From Comamonadaceae bacterium (GTDB taxonomy: Bacteria > Pseudomonadota > Gammaproteobacteria > Burkholderiales > Burkholderiaceae_C): a DNA stretch of 64,000 bases. Position numbers and translations under genes: made by a program. The stretch covers positions 124,001-188,000 of the forward strand of contig CANGME010000002.1 in assembly GCA_947455145.1 (NCBI GenBank). Direction: 5' to 3'. The first letter of the stretch is position 1; each line of letters begins with the position of its first letter. Below are positions 52,323 through 61,668 of this stretch, one piece after another. Below the pieces are notes generated by a model. The model made no database searches. It saw only the letters and a list, made by a program, of their open reading frames with translations, and had not been told where the DNA came from.

Positions 52323-53306
52323 ATGCGTAATTTTCTTTCCCGTCGCGAACTGCTTAGTGCCGCTACTGTGCTGGCTGTCCCGCCCCTGCTCAGCAACGCC
52401 GCGCTGGCGCAAGATCGTTTCCCCTCGCGCCCCATCACCCTCATCGCGCCCTGGCCCGCAGGCGGCAACAGTGACGCGGTGATGCGCGCTTTTGGTGAGA
52501 GTGCGGGGCGTGTGCTGGGTGTGCCGGTGATTGTGGAGAACAAGCCCGGCGTGGGTGGCACCCTGGGGGCCAGCGCCATGATGCAAGCCAAGCCCGACGG
52601 CTACACGCTGACGCAGCTACCCCTGGGCATTTACCGCCTGCCGCACATGCAAAAAATGGCGTTTGACCCGGTCAAAGACATCACACATATCGTCTGCCTC
52701 ACCGGCTACACCTTTGGCTTGGCTGCGACCATGGACGCGCCGTTCAAGACCTTGAAAGAGATGGTGGCCTATGCCAAGGCCAACCCCGGCAAGCTGGCTT
52801 ATGGCCACACGGGCACGGGCACCACGCCACATCTGGCAATAGAAGAGTTTGCGGCCAAGGCGGGCATTCAGTTGCAGGACATCCCATTCAAAGGCGCGGC
52901 GGATTTGATGGCCTCCATTTTGGGTGGGCATATTCCGTTGATGAGCGGCACGCCGGATTTTGTGCCGCACGTGCGCTCCGGCAAGCTACGTCTGTTGGCC
53001 ACACTGGGGCGCGATCGCAACCGAGCCTTTCCTGACGTGCCCACAGTCAAGGAAAGCGGCTGGGACACCATCAGCGAGTCGCCCTTTGGCATTGGAGGCC
53101 CGAAGAACATGGACCCCGCCGTGGTGCGCACCCTGCACGACGCCTTCAAGAAAACGCTGGACGACCCCAAGGTTCAAGAAACCTTGGACAAGTTCTACCA
53201 ACCCGTGATCTACATGAACACGGCTGACTACAGCGCTTATGCCGAGCGCACCTTTGCAGCCGAAAAAGCCACGGTTGAACGCCTCGGTTTGGCCAAAAAA
53301 ACTTAA
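52323..53306 (+). CDS. Bug/TctC-family receptor with Tat-like signal
   Basis: A 327-residue receptor from ATG 52323 (GGAG upstream; an in-frame TTG at 52317 is less likely). The N-terminus MRNFLSRRELLSAATVLAV carries a twin-arginine motif, unlike the Sec signals of most Bug proteins; cleavage is near NAALA. Mature text ITLIAPWPAGGNSDAVMRAF and VIVENKPGVGGTLGASAMMQ fits the family. It is followed 12 bases later by a membrane nuclease-like gene, probably unrelated. Confidence 0.88.
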   Translation: MRNFLSRRELLSAATVLAVPPLLSNAALAQDRFPSRPITLIAPWPAGGNSDAVMRAFGESAGRVLGVPVIVENKPGVGGTLGASAMMQAKPDGYTLTQLPLGIYRLPHMQKMAFDPVKDITHIVCLTGYTFGLAATMDAPFKTLKEMVAYAKANPGKLAYGHTGTGTTPHLAIEEFAAKAGIQLQDIPFKGAADLMASILGGHIPLMSGTPDFVPHVRSGKLRLLATLGRDRNRAFPDVPTVKESGWDTISESPFGIGGPKNMDPAVVRTLHDAFKKTLDDPKVQETLDKFYQPVIYMNTADYSAYAERTFAAEKATVERLGLAKKT

Positions 53307-53318
53307 ATAAGTCTCCCG

Positions 53319-53897
53319 ATGAAATTCAAAATGCCGCCCAATTCGCTCTTCGCGGTCTTGCTGCGCTCACCGTGGTGGATCAGCTTCGGCATCGTCGCCC
53401 TCATTGTCTTGGCGTCCTTCGCCCTGCTACCCAAAGACGCCGTGGTTTACGGGGCGTTCGCTGGCTTTCCTCTCTTCGTGATTGGCGTGATGGCCGCTTG
53501 GAGACAACTGCGCGCACCCAGTGAGGCAAGCGTGAACGCGGCGCTGGCGCGTGCAGCCACGATGTCGTGGCCGGAGTTCTCAAACGCAGTCGAGCAGGGC
53601 TATGCCGCCCATGGTCAAACCGTCACCCGCTTGCGCAACACCGTCGCAGACTTCTCAATGCGCAAAGACGGACACACCACCTTGGTGAGCTGCAAGCGCT
53701 GGAAGGCCGTGAACCAGGGCGTTGAGGGCTTGCGTGAGCTGGTGTCTGCGCAACAGGCCGCAGGCGCACAACAATCCACCTACATCAGCCTGCACTCACT
53801 CAGTGATGCGGCACAGAAATATGCCAAGTCACAAGGCGTGCATGTGATGCCGCTGACAGAGTTAGCGCAGCTCATGATAAGTGCGTCTCACCCTTAA
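53319..53897 (+). CDS. Membrane-anchored Mrr-like (PD-(D/E)XK) protein
   Basis: A 192-residue protein. Two N-terminal helices (about residues 15-35 and 43-62) precede a cytoplasmic Mrr_cat-like domain (MSWPEFSNAVEQGYAAHGQT ... VADFSMRKDGHTTLVSCKRW ... GVEGLRELVSAQQAAG). The catalytic motif normally reads D ... (E/Q)xK; here D and K are present but the E/Q position is Ser (SCK). Such proteins are common in Burkholderiales and their role is unclear. The altered site may mean weak or lost nuclease activity. Confidence 0.75.
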   Translation: MKFKMPPNSLFAVLLRSPWWISFGIVALIVLASFALLPKDAVVYGAFAGFPLFVIGVMAAWRQLRAPSEASVNAALARAATMSWPEFSNAVEQGYAAHGQTVTRLRNTVADFSMRKDGHTTLVSCKRWKAVNQGVEGLRELVSAQQAAGAQQSTYISLHSLSDAAQKYAKSQGVHVMPLTELAQLMISASHP

Positions 53898-53927
53898 TCA
53901 CGACGACGGGATGCATGCCTCGATAAA

Positions 53928-54776
53928 ATGCAAATCATGTGGTTTTACAAACTTATTTCCACCCTATTTGCTACATTTTTACTAGCTGCCCACGCTAGTG
54001 CAGCCAAGGTTTGTGACGAGTTTTATGCCCGCCTGCCGAATGTCAGCCGCACCCTGTGCGATACAGCACAGCTCCAGGCAAGCACTGGACATAGCGTCAA
54101 GGGGCGTCCTATTTACATGCGTGACGTCCGCGCCGACTCAACCCAACGACGAGTGCTGGTGATCGGCGGCATTCATGGGGATGAACTGTCAGCTTCATCT
54201 GTAGCGCTGCACTGGATTCGACTAGCACAGGCAACGCCAGCACAAACCCATTGGCGTTTTGTGCCCGCGCTCAACCCAGACGGGTTATTTGACCGGCCAG
54301 CCCGCCGCGTCAACGCGAATGGTGTGGACTTGAATCGCAACTTCCCCACACCCAACTGGGATCGTGAGGCCACGTTTTACTGGGAAGGCCGCGCTCGCAA
54401 AGACCCGCGCCGCTGGCCGGGAAAGCGACCATTGAGCGAGCCGGAAACGAAGTTTTTGCACGATGAGATGCAGCGCTTTAAGCCCGATTTGATCGTCAGC
54501 ATTCACGCGCCTTACGGGGTACTGGACTTTGACGGCGCCGTGGAGCCGCCACAGCGACTGGGCCGACTGCGCCTGGTGCCTGTGGGCGTTTTCCCCGGTT
54601 CATTGGGTAACTACAGCGGTGTCTTTAAGAACGTACCTGTGGTCACCATCGAGCTGCCCAGCGCAACCTTGACGCCGCGCGATGCAGAAATTGAGAGCAT
54701 GTGGCTCGATCTGCACCGCTGGATGAGAGAAGCACTTATTTTGCGAACAGCCGCGATGGGTCCGCAAAAGCCTTGA
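53928..54776 (+). CDS. Exported M14-family zinc carboxypeptidase, MpaA-like
   Basis: A 282-residue peptidase with a signal peptide ([17 protein letters not shown]). Zinc ligands are H83 and E86 (GGIHGDEL) and H193 (SIHAP). The substrate residues N136/R137 (DLNRNFP) and the general base E242 (TIELPSA) are present, so it should be active. The GGIHGDE form and length match the murein peptide amidase MpaA group, which cleaves the gamma-D-Glu-mDAP bond, but E. coli MpaA is cytoplasmic while this one is exported. It overlaps the convergent VOC gene by 41 bases. A second ATG at 53937 is possible. Confidence 0.85.
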   Translation: MQIMWFYKLISTLFATFLLAAHASAAKVCDEFYARLPNVSRTLCDTAQLQASTGHSVKGRPIYMRDVRADSTQRRVLVIGGIHGDELSASSVALHWIRLAQATPAQTHWRFVPALNPDGLFDRPARRVNANGVDLNRNFPTPNWDREATFYWEGRARKDPRRWPGKRPLSEPETKFLHDEMQRFKPDLIVSIHAPYGVLDFDGAVEPPQRLGRLRLVPVGVFPGSLGNYSGVFKNVPVVTIELPSATLTPRDAEIESMWLDLHRWMREALILRTAAMGPQKP

Positions 54777-55170
54777 ACTCGACGGCGTTGCCGCAGGGGT
54801 CGAGGAAAAACATGGTGGCTTGCTCGCCGACCTGGCCTTTGAAGCGGATGTGCGGCTCAATCACGAACGATGTGTTGGCGGCACGCAGCTTGGCGGCCAT
54901 CGCATCCCACTCGGCCATGGGCAGCACCGCGCCAAAGTGACGGACCGGCACGTTGTCGCCATCCACCGCGCTGGTGTTGTGGTGGCCGGCCTCATTGGGT
55001 GACAGGTGAGCCACGATCTGGTGGCCATAAAAGTTGAAGTCGATCCAGTCGGGTGACGAACGGCCCTCTGGACAACCCAGCAATTCGCCATAAAAGGCGC
55101 GGGCTTTAGCCAAAGAAGTCACGGGAAACGCCAGGTGAAACGGAACGAGTGGTGCAGCAGTGGTGGTCAT
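54736..55170 (-). CDS. VOC-family (glyoxalase-like) protein
   Basis: A 144-residue VOC protein: two beta-alpha-beta-beta-beta modules, [20 protein letters not shown] with [16 protein letters not shown], and [19 protein letters not shown] with [17 protein letters not shown]. The metal ligands expected at H12, H57-type and E130 positions are present in outline. Members include glyoxalases, dioxygenases and resistance proteins; the role is unresolved. Its 3' end overlaps the convergent M14 gene by 41 bases. Confidence 0.85.
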   Translation of the reverse strand: MTTTAAPLVPFHLAFPVTSLAKARAFYGELLGCPEGRSSPDWIDFNFYGHQIVAHLSPNEAGHHNTSAVDGDNVPVRHFGAVLPMAEWDAMAAKLRAANTSFVIEPHIRFKGQVGEQATMFFLDPCGNAVEFKAFADPSRLFAK

Positions 55171-55196
55171 AAAAATACCTCTTGAAGATCGATATT

Positions 55197-56099
55197 TTAG
55201 TGAGCAACGGACATGCTGCCTGACAAGTCAGTAGGCACGTCGATGCTCAGGCTTGGCACAAACTTCGCCTGCTCAGACTTGCGCGCGTAGCCCAGCGGGT
55301 TGGCCACCACGCGGCAGCCCTGGCTCACATAGTCGCTCGGGCAATGCAAGTGGCCGTGCAGCCACAGACTGGCCTGGGGCAACAATTCATCGAGCGCGTT
55401 GCAAAAACCAGCCGTGCCGGGCGTTAGGCCATAGCGAGGGTCGGCACTGAGAAGGCTGGGGGCGAAGTGGGTGATGACCACAGTGGTGCCATCAAACGGC
55501 GTATGCAGCGCGTCCCGCAGCCAAGCTTGGCATAGAAGCGCTTGCGCGCGCACCAGCTCGGCCAGCAGAGGCTGACCGTCGCGTGTGGCGAGGGCTTTTT
55601 TTAGGTAGAAGTTGGCGGCGCGGAAGGCTTTGTCGCGGGCTTTGAGCAAAGGTGTCAGGGACGCACCGGGTTCGACGGCAGGGGGATTGAGTGCGTCAAA
55701 GTCTGTCCATAGCGTTGTGCCGATGAAGCGTACAGAGGGCATTGAACTGAGCGAGGTGCTCCCCCCAGGTGCGTTTTTAAAAAGTTCGGCGGCGGTGATG
55801 ATCTCACGCTCCAAAAACACAATGCCAAGTCGCGCACAAGTCTCACGCAGACGCTCATGGGCCTGGTCAAAATCTTGCGTGTCATATTCGTGGTTGCCGG
55901 GCACAAACAGCACCGGAACTGGCCAACCGTGCAAGGGGGAAAAGCGTGCGAAGCCAAAGTCAGCATCTTTCAAGAGCGAGCCGCTTTGGTAGGACCCAAT
56001 GTCACCTGCCAACACCAAAACGTCCGCATCTGGCGCGGGTGTGGGCACAAAGTGCGGATGCACTTCGAGGTGCAGGTCGGACAGGAGTTGGATTTTCAC
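55197..56099 (-). CDS. Calcineurin-type metallophosphoesterase
   Basis: A 300-residue cytoplasmic enzyme with all family metal motifs in order: D8-x-H10 ([10 protein letters not shown]), GDIG (D33), GNHE (N69, H70), VITHFAPS and HGHLH near residue 240. The substrate (nucleotide, phosphodiester or protein phosphate) cannot be told. It is read in the same direction as the VOC gene, 26 bases upstream of it. Confidence 0.88.
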   Translation of the reverse strand: MKIQLLSDLHLEVHPHFVPTPAPDADVLVLAGDIGSYQSGSLLKDADFGFARFSPLHGWPVPVLFVPGNHEYDTQDFDQAHERLRETCARLGIVFLEREIITAAELFKNAPGGSTSLSSMPSVRFIGTTLWTDFDALNPPAVEPGASLTPLLKARDKAFRAANFYLKKALATRDGQPLLAELVRAQALLCQAWLRDALHTPFDGTTVVITHFAPSLLSADPRYGLTPGTAGFCNALDELLPQASLWLHGHLHCPSDYVSQGCRVVANPLGYARKSEQAKFVPSLSIDVPTDLSGSMSVAH

Positions 56100-56117
56100 C
56101 CCTGTATTGTGGCTGCC

Positions 56118-57080
56118 TCAGGTGTGGCTTCTTTGTTCTTGGCTCGGCAATTGCCCGATCACACCTCGCAACCATGCGTGTGCGCTGTCGTGTTGCAAGC
56201 GACGATGCCAGAGCGCATCGACGTGTACCGTCGGAACTGTAAACGGTAGCTCCCGCAGCACTAGCTGCTCAGCAAAACCAGTGACGCGTACAAAATGGCG
56301 CGGCAGAACGGTCAGTAGTTTGGAGCTGGCAACCACTCGGCCTGCGGTGAAGAACTGATTAACGGTGAGCACGATTTGACGCTTACGCCCCAAACCCGCC
56401 AGCGCTTCGTCAATGAAGCCAAAAGGTCGGCCAGAAAAGCTGACCAGCAGGTGGCGCGCCGCGCAGAACTGGTCAAGGGTCAGGGCCTCATGAGCCAAAG
56501 GGTGGTCGCGTTGCATGACGCAGACGTAGTCGCTCTCGTACAGCCGCTGGTGCTTGAAGGGGACCGCCTCACCAGATTGGGCCTGTGCGGTGAGGCTGGC
56601 CAAAACGGCAGGGAAGTAGCCGATAGCCAGGTCGGCCAGCTCGTCTTCCAAAAGCCTGCGAGGATCGCGCGTGGTCAAGGGCACCACGCGCAGCGCGACG
56701 CCCGGGGCGTCACGGTCCATCACCTCCACCAAGCCCGGCATCAACTCGGCTGCGGTCGCGTCGGCCATGGTCAACACAAAGGTGTTGCTGGCGCTAGCGG
56801 CGACAAAGGGGTTGGGTGCGAGTGAGGCTTGCAACTGGCGCAGAGCCTCTTGAACCGTGGGCCACAGGGCTTGCGCACGCGGCGTGGGCTCCAAACCTTG
56901 ACCACTGCGTCGCAGCAAATCATCGCCCAAGGTTTCACGCAAACGGCGAATAGCATTGCTTACCGCAGGCTGAGTGAGCGCTAGCTTAACTGCTGCTTTG
57001 GTCAGGCTTCGTTCGCTCATGACCGCATCAAACACGCGCAAAAGGTTCAAATCCAGCGTCCGAAAATTCACAGGGTTCAT
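56118..57080 (-). CDS. LysR-family transcriptional regulator
   Basis: A 320-residue regulator. The N-terminal winged HTH (LRVFDAVMSERSLTKAAVKL, ALTQPAVSNAIRRLRETLGD) occupies residues ~10-70, and the effector domain the rest (SNTFVLTMADATAAELMPGL ... FCAARHLLVSFSGRP). Resembles the NodD/NahR-like group. It faces the small membrane protein gene across 135 AT-rich bases and may control it or itself. The inducer is unknown. Confidence 0.9.
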   Translation of the reverse strand: MNPVNFRTLDLNLLRVFDAVMSERSLTKAAVKLALTQPAVSNAIRRLRETLGDDLLRRSGQGLEPTPRAQALWPTVQEALRQLQASLAPNPFVAASASNTFVLTMADATAAELMPGLVEVMDRDAPGVALRVVPLTTRDPRRLLEDELADLAIGYFPAVLASLTAQAQSGEAVPFKHQRLYESDYVCVMQRDHPLAHEALTLDQFCAARHLLVSFSGRPFGFIDEALAGLGRKRQIVLTVNQFFTAGRVVASSKLLTVLPRHFVRVTGFAEQLVLRELPFTVPTVHVDALWHRRLQHDSAHAWLRGVIGQLPSQEQRSHT

Positions 57081-57215
57081 ATGGATCTTGATTTAATACA
57101 TCACTACTGTGAATAATATATATCACACATATAAAGTTGAATCACATGAGGGAAAACCCTATTATTCGCCCCATGCCATCAATTTTCGGTGGTGCATTTA
57201 AGAGAGGAATCCATC
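57081..57215. promoter_or_regulatory. AT-rich divergent control region
   Basis: Separates the LysR gene from the small membrane protein gene. A run of alternating A/T (AATAATATATATCACACATA) lies in its centre near 57112-57131. AGAGAGGA just upstream of ATG 57216 is the ribosome site. Confidence 0.5.
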
Positions 57216-57653
57216 ATGACCCGTTTTGTCCATATCGATTACCCCAAAAGTCACCCCGGCGTTGATCGTTTTGAAAATGTCGTAGGTATGGCTACCCGTG
57301 TGCGCCAGGGCTTTATTAGCACTCGCGGCCTGCCGTCCATGCTGCTCGCGGCCATGGTGTCGGCTTTACTGGTAGTGGCCGATCAAGTGATTGACGCCTG
57401 GGCTGATGGCCATTTGATGGCGGCTTGGATGTTGATGTGGGTGCTTGGCTTTGCAGCACTGGCTTTGCTGGCTGGCCCTTCCCGCGCCATGGTCCTGCGT
57501 GCTGTGAGCGCCGTGAACCGTTGGCTCAAGGACACCTCCCGCGCTCGGGATGATGCACGGATGTGGACAATTGCGGAACAGGACCATCGTGTGATGGCCG
57601 ATCTGCATGCCGCCCAAACGCGCACAGAGCGCTTGAGCCGCGTGGGTTGGTAA
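57216..57653 (+). CDS. Small two-helix membrane protein, unknown function
   Basis: A 145-residue protein from ATG 57216. Soluble N-terminus (MTRFVHIDYPKSHPGVDRFE), two membrane helices (about residues 41-62 and 71-93), and a basic, then helical C-terminal tail (TRTERLSRVGW). Family not recognised. It is divergent from a LysR regulator and ends before a strong intrinsic terminator, so it is a single-gene unit, perhaps induced by that regulator. Confidence 0.7.
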   Translation: MTRFVHIDYPKSHPGVDRFENVVGMATRVRQGFISTRGLPSMLLAAMVSALLVVADQVIDAWADGHLMAAWMLMWVLGFAALALLAGPSRAMVLRAVSAVNRWLKDTSRARDDARMWTIAEQDHRVMADLHAAQTRTERLSRVGW

Positions 57654-57673
57654 GTCTCAAACCCCACGCAAAA

Positions 57674-57701
57674 AGCCACCGACTTCGGTGGCTTTTTTTT
57701 T
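57674..57701 (+). terminator. Strong intrinsic terminator
   Basis: AGCCACCG (57674-57681) pairs with CGGTGGCT (57686-57693) across ACTT and is followed by a run of nine T. It lies 21 bases after the small membrane protein stop. Confidence 0.92.
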
Positions 57702-57798
57702 GGCGAGCGTGGGGGCAGCCGCCGCGCCGGGCCGGCCCAAGCAAGGCACGGCCCCCTCGGGGGGCAGGGAGCCACACGCAGTGGGCGAGCGTGGGGGC
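57702..57798. repeat. GC-rich intergenic repeat with 15-nt direct ends
   Basis: GGCGAGCGTGGGGGC occurs at 57702-57716 and again at 57784-57798. Between them lies CCCCCTCGGGGGG, a palindrome. This type of GC-rich element is common after genes in Comamonadaceae. Confidence 0.65.
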
Positions 57799-57812
57799 TA
57801 GGCTAGGCTAGG
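57798..57812. repeat. CTAGG triple tandem repeat
   Basis: CTAGG is repeated three times; the last copy includes the stop codon (TAG) of pckG on the minus strand. Confidence 0.8.
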
Positions 57813-59685
57813 CGGCTGCGAGTCGCTTCTCAATGCGCACCTTGGTGTCGCGCAAAGCTTGTGGCAGGTTGTAGGACAGTTGCTCAAACAAAGCGGCATG
57901 CAGCTCCAGCTCTTTGAGCCAAGCATCGCGGTCGATGTCGCTAACGGCGGCGAACTGCTCCGGCGTAAAGCTCAGGCTTTCCCAGTTGATTTCTTCATAC
58001 GCCGGGCTGACGCCGAAAGCGTGCTCATTGCCTTGGGCCTTGCCTTCGATGCGGTCAATCATCCACTTGAGCACGCGCATGTTCTCGCCGTAACCAGGCC
58101 AGACAAATTTGCCGTCGTCACCCTTACGGAACCAATTGGTGGTGAAGAAGCGTGGCAGGGTCGCGCCGGTGGCGGCCAGCTTCTCGCCCATATCGAGCCA
58201 GTGCTGGAAGTAATCGCTCATGTTGTAGCCGGTGAAGGGCAGCATGGCGAAGGGGTCACGTCGCACTACGCCTTCTTGACCGACGATGGCCGCCGTGGTC
58301 TCTGAGCCCATGGTGGCAGCCATGTACACACCCTCGTCCCAGTTGCGCGCTTCGGTCACCAGTGGCACGGTGGTGGTGCGACGGCCACCAAAGATGAAAG
58401 CGTCAATCGGCACACCGGCCGGGTCGTCCCAGGCCGAGTCAATGGCGGGGTTGTTGGTGGCAGCCATGGTGAAGCGGGAGTTGGCGTGGGCAGCTTTCGC
58501 GCCGGTTTGCTTGGCGATCTCGGGCGTCCAGTCCTTGCCTTGCCAGTCAATCGCGTGGGCCGGTGGTTCGCTCATGCTCTCCCACCAGACGTCGCCGTCA
58601 TCGGTGAGGGCCACGTTGGTGTAAATCACGTCGCGGTCCAAGCTGGCCATGCAGTTGGGGTTGGTCAGGGTATTGGTGCCCGGTGCCACGCCAAAGTAAC
58701 CCGCTTCGGGGTTGATGGCGTACAGGCGGCCATCGACCCCCGGTTTGATCCAGGCGATATCGTCACCAATGGTGGTGACGCTCCAGCCTTCAAAGCCCTT
58801 AGGCGGCACCAGCATGGCGAAGTTGGTCTTGCCGCAAGCGCTGGGGAAGGCTGCTGCAACATGGTATTTTTTTCCTTCAGGCGAGGTCACACCCAAAATC
58901 AGCATGTGTTCAGCCAGCCACCCCTGGTCGCGCCCCATGTTGGAGGCGATGCGCAGTGCGAAACATTTCTTGCCCAGCAGCGCATTACCCCCGTAGCCTG
59001 AGCCATAGCTCCAGATTTCGCGTGTCTCGGGGTAGTGCACGATGTATTTGGTCTTGTTGCTGGGCCACTTCACGTCGGCTTGGCCGGGTTGCAGCGGTGC
59101 GCCCACGGTGTGCATGCAGGGCACAAACTCACCGTCCACGCCCAGCACGTCCAGCACGGGCTTGCCCATGCGGGTCATGAGCTTCATGTTGACGGCAGCA
59201 TAGGCGCTGTCGGTCAACTCCACGCCAATGTGGGCAATGGGTGAGCCGAGCGGGCCCATGGAGAAAGGCACAACGTACATTGTGCGGCCCTTCATGCAGC
59301 CATCAAACAACGCAGGCGTGCCATCGGCCTGGCCGGTTTGCATCAGCGTACGCATGTCTTTAGGGTCGATCCAGTTGTTGGTCGGGCCAGCATGCTCTTT
59401 TTTCTCCGAGCAGATGAACGTGCGGTCTTCGACGCGGGCCACGTCGCTGGGGTCTGAGCGGGCCAAAAAACTGTTGGGGCGCTTGGTTTCATTCAGCTTG
59501 ATGAAGGTGCCTGAGCTGACGAGCTCGGCGCACAGGCGTTGGTACTCTTCTTCACTGCCGTCACACCACTGGATGCGATCGGGCTTGGCCAGCGCGGCCA
59601 TATCGGACACCCAGGCTAGCAGCTTGGCATTTTTCACGTAGCTTGGGGCATTGAGGTTCAAGCCTTGCATTTGAGGAGAGTTCAT
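57808..59685 (-). CDS. pckG: Phosphoenolpyruvate carboxykinase (GTP)
   Basis: Converts oxaloacetate and GTP to phosphoenolpyruvate and CO2, the entry to gluconeogenesis from organic acids. The 625 residues match the GTP-type family. The P-loop/kinase motif is FPSACGKTN (C284-N288) with the GTP-type reactive cysteine; RVEDRTFIC and [17 protein letters not shown]-like text ([19 protein letters not shown]) are also family blocks. It fits a host living on carboxylic acids, as the many Bug receptors suggest. The start has AAGG upstream. Confidence 0.96.
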   Translation of the reverse strand: MNSPQMQGLNLNAPSYVKNAKLLAWVSDMAALAKPDRIQWCDGSEEEYQRLCAELVSSGTFIKLNETKRPNSFLARSDPSDVARVEDRTFICSEKKEHAGPTNNWIDPKDMRTLMQTGQADGTPALFDGCMKGRTMYVVPFSMGPLGSPIAHIGVELTDSAYAAVNMKLMTRMGKPVLDVLGVDGEFVPCMHTVGAPLQPGQADVKWPSNKTKYIVHYPETREIWSYGSGYGGNALLGKKCFALRIASNMGRDQGWLAEHMLILGVTSPEGKKYHVAAAFPSACGKTNFAMLVPPKGFEGWSVTTIGDDIAWIKPGVDGRLYAINPEAGYFGVAPGTNTLTNPNCMASLDRDVIYTNVALTDDGDVWWESMSEPPAHAIDWQGKDWTPEIAKQTGAKAAHANSRFTMAATNNPAIDSAWDDPAGVPIDAFIFGGRRTTTVPLVTEARNWDEGVYMAATMGSETTAAIVGQEGVVRRDPFAMLPFTGYNMSDYFQHWLDMGEKLAATGATLPRFFTTNWFRKGDDGKFVWPGYGENMRVLKWMIDRIEGKAQGNEHAFGVSPAYEEINWESLSFTPEQFAAVSDIDRDAWLKELELHAALFEQLSYNLPQALRDTKVRIEKRLAAA

Positions 59686-59853
59686 AAGGATGCCTTAAAG
59701 TTAAAAAACGGGTGGTGAACTCGCACTGCACTTGCGGTTCGCCAAATGGGTCGATTTTAGGAATTTATGCAATATTTGCATTAGGGTAAGCGACTATATT
59801 CAGCGAAACTTACATAACCTTTTACCCACACCACATGTTGAATAGGCTCCGTT

Positions 59854-60645
59854 GTGATTGATCGCCGCCAGCTTTTAGGGCAGCTTCTCGGGGGACTGAC
59901 AGGCGGATTCGCCCCGACTCCGGGCTGGACGCAGGCAGCGTTGCCGACCCTGCGACCCCTGCGAGTGGTGGCCGCCAGCGATTTAAAGTTTGCGCTCACT
60001 CAGCTTATTTCTCAATTTCAGATACAAACAGGCCTTTTCGTCGCGGCAACTTATGGTTCGTCCGGTAACTTTGCCCGACAAATCAGTCAAGGCTTACCGG
60101 TGGATGTTTTCATGTCCGCCGATGAGGTTTGGGTGCACCCCTTGGTCGATACCGGGTTCACACAAGGCCCAGGCGCGGTCTATGCGCGGGGCCGCTTGGC
60201 CTTACTGGCTCCCTCAACCTCGCCCATCTCGCTGGATGCTGAGCTCAAGGGTGTGCAAGCCCAGTGGCAGCACGTCCAGAAATTCGCCATCGCCAACCCC
60301 GAACACGCCCCCTATGGCCGCGCAGCACAACAAGCTCTGCAAACGTTGGGGATATGGGAGAGGGTGAAGCCGAAGCTGGTGCTGGGAGAAAATATCGCCC
60401 AGGCCACTCAGTTTGTCACCACCGGTGCGGCACAGCTTGGCGTCACCGCCTTGCCTTTGGCGCGTGCGCCTGAGGTGGCTGCCGTCTCCAGGCACATTCC
60501 TTTGCCCGCCCACCTGCACGCCCCGCTGGTGCAGCGCATGGTGCTACTTAAAAACGCCAACCCAGCCGCAGCGCAGTGGATGGCTTACTTGCAAAGTGCT
60601 GCTGCCAGGCAGGTTTTTCAGCGCTTTGGCTTTGAAGACCCCTGA
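59854..60645 (+). CDS. modA: Molybdate-binding protein ModA-like
   Basis: A 263-residue periplasmic binding protein. LRVVAASDLKFALTQLISQF, YGSSGNFARQISQGLPVDVF and SADEVWVHPLVD are ModA signatures with the oxyanion-binding serines of SSGN. The N-terminus has a twin-arginine-like DRRQLLG before a weak hydrophobic segment. Ends NPAAAQWMAYLQSAAARQVF, typical of the family. No modB or modC is nearby, so it is an orphan or works with distant partners. The start is GTG 59854. Confidence 0.85.
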   Translation: MIDRRQLLGQLLGGLTGGFAPTPGWTQAALPTLRPLRVVAASDLKFALTQLISQFQIQTGLFVAATYGSSGNFARQISQGLPVDVFMSADEVWVHPLVDTGFTQGPGAVYARGRLALLAPSTSPISLDAELKGVQAQWQHVQKFAIANPEHAPYGRAAQQALQTLGIWERVKPKLVLGENIAQATQFVTTGAAQLGVTALPLARAPEVAAVSRHIPLPAHLHAPLVQRMVLLKNANPAAAQWMAYLQSAAARQVFQRFGFEDP

Positions 60646-60660
60646 GCCCAGAGGTAAACC

Positions 60661-61635
60661 TTAATTTGCCTTGATGTTGTTGTCCAGAGCGACCTGCTTC
60701 CACAGAGGGATTTCTGTGGCCAGCAGCTTGGCAAAGTCCTCTGAGCTGCTGGCCCCTGGCGTGATGGACAAGCCACTGATGCGCTGCTTGACCTCAGGCA
60801 AGTTGACGACGCGGGAGATTTCCTCTTGCAGGCGTTTGAGCACCGGCGCAGGTGTGCCGGCCGGGGCCATCAAGCCGCTCCAGAAAGCCACTTTGAGATC
60901 GACCCCGAGCTCGCTCAAGGTCGGCGTGTTGGGCAGTTCTTTAAGGCGCTCGGCCGAGGTCACTGCCAGCGCCTTCACACGTCCGCCCTGCAAAGCGGGC
61001 GAGGCCGCGCCCGCATCCACCAGCGTCATCGTCACGTCACCGCTGATGACCGCCGTGATGGATTCATTGCTGCCCTTGTAGGGGATGTGGGTGAAGCGTG
61101 CGCCGGTCTTGCTGTTGAACAACTCGGTGATGAGCTGGAACGAGGCCGAGCTTGCCCCGTAGTTGGCTTTGTCCGGGTTTTGTTTGGAGTACGCCACCAA
61201 GTCCATCACCGTTTTGGCAGGGTGGTTGGCATTGACCAGCAGCACCAAGGGGAAGGTGCCCACCAGCGAGATCGGCGCAAAGTCTTGCGGAGCGTAAGGC
61301 AGCTTGGCGTACAGGGCATGGTTGAAGACGCCGGGGCCACTGGAGCTCATCAACAAGGTGTAGCCGTCAGGCTTGGCCTTGGCGACCAAGGCCGCGCCCA
61401 CAATAGAGCCGACACCGGGGCGGTTTTCCACCACCACGGGTTGGCCCAGGCCAAGGGCCATTTTCTCGGCCATGATGCGGGCCAGCACATCAGTGCTGCC
61501 ACCGGCGGCGTAGCCCACCACCAGGGAGATGGGCTTGCTGGGAAACCCTTGTGCGATGCCAGTCAGAGGCAGCAGCGCCGCCCCCAGACTGAGCAGCGTC
61601 GCGCTGAGCTTGTAGAGCTTGGGGATGAGTAGCAT
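60661..61635 (-). CDS. Bug/TctC-family receptor, tandem paralogue 2
   Basis: A 324-residue receptor with signal peptide (LLSLGAALLPLTGIAQG) and Bug text ISLVVGYAAGGSTDVLARIM and VVVENRPGVGSIVGAALVAK. It is highly similar along its full length to the neighbouring receptor at 61669-62643 (shared SKTGARFTHIPYK, LQGGRVKALAVTS, LATEIPLWK). The pair therefore arose by tandem duplication, probably with separate ligands. The ThDP enzyme upstream may use what they bind. Confidence 0.92.
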   Translation of the reverse strand: MLLIPKLYKLSATLLSLGAALLPLTGIAQGFPSKPISLVVGYAAGGSTDVLARIMAEKMALGLGQPVVVENRPGVGSIVGAALVAKAKPDGYTLLMSSSGPGVFNHALYAKLPYAPQDFAPISLVGTFPLVLLVNANHPAKTVMDLVAYSKQNPDKANYGASSASFQLITELFNSKTGARFTHIPYKGSNESITAVISGDVTMTLVDAGAASPALQGGRVKALAVTSAERLKELPNTPTLSELGVDLKVAFWSGLMAPAGTPAPVLKRLQEEISRVVNLPEVKQRISGLSITPGASSSEDFAKLLATEIPLWKQVALDNNIKAN

Positions 61636-61668
61636 CAGTTTTTCCTTCGCGTAAATGTCGGGTTGCGC

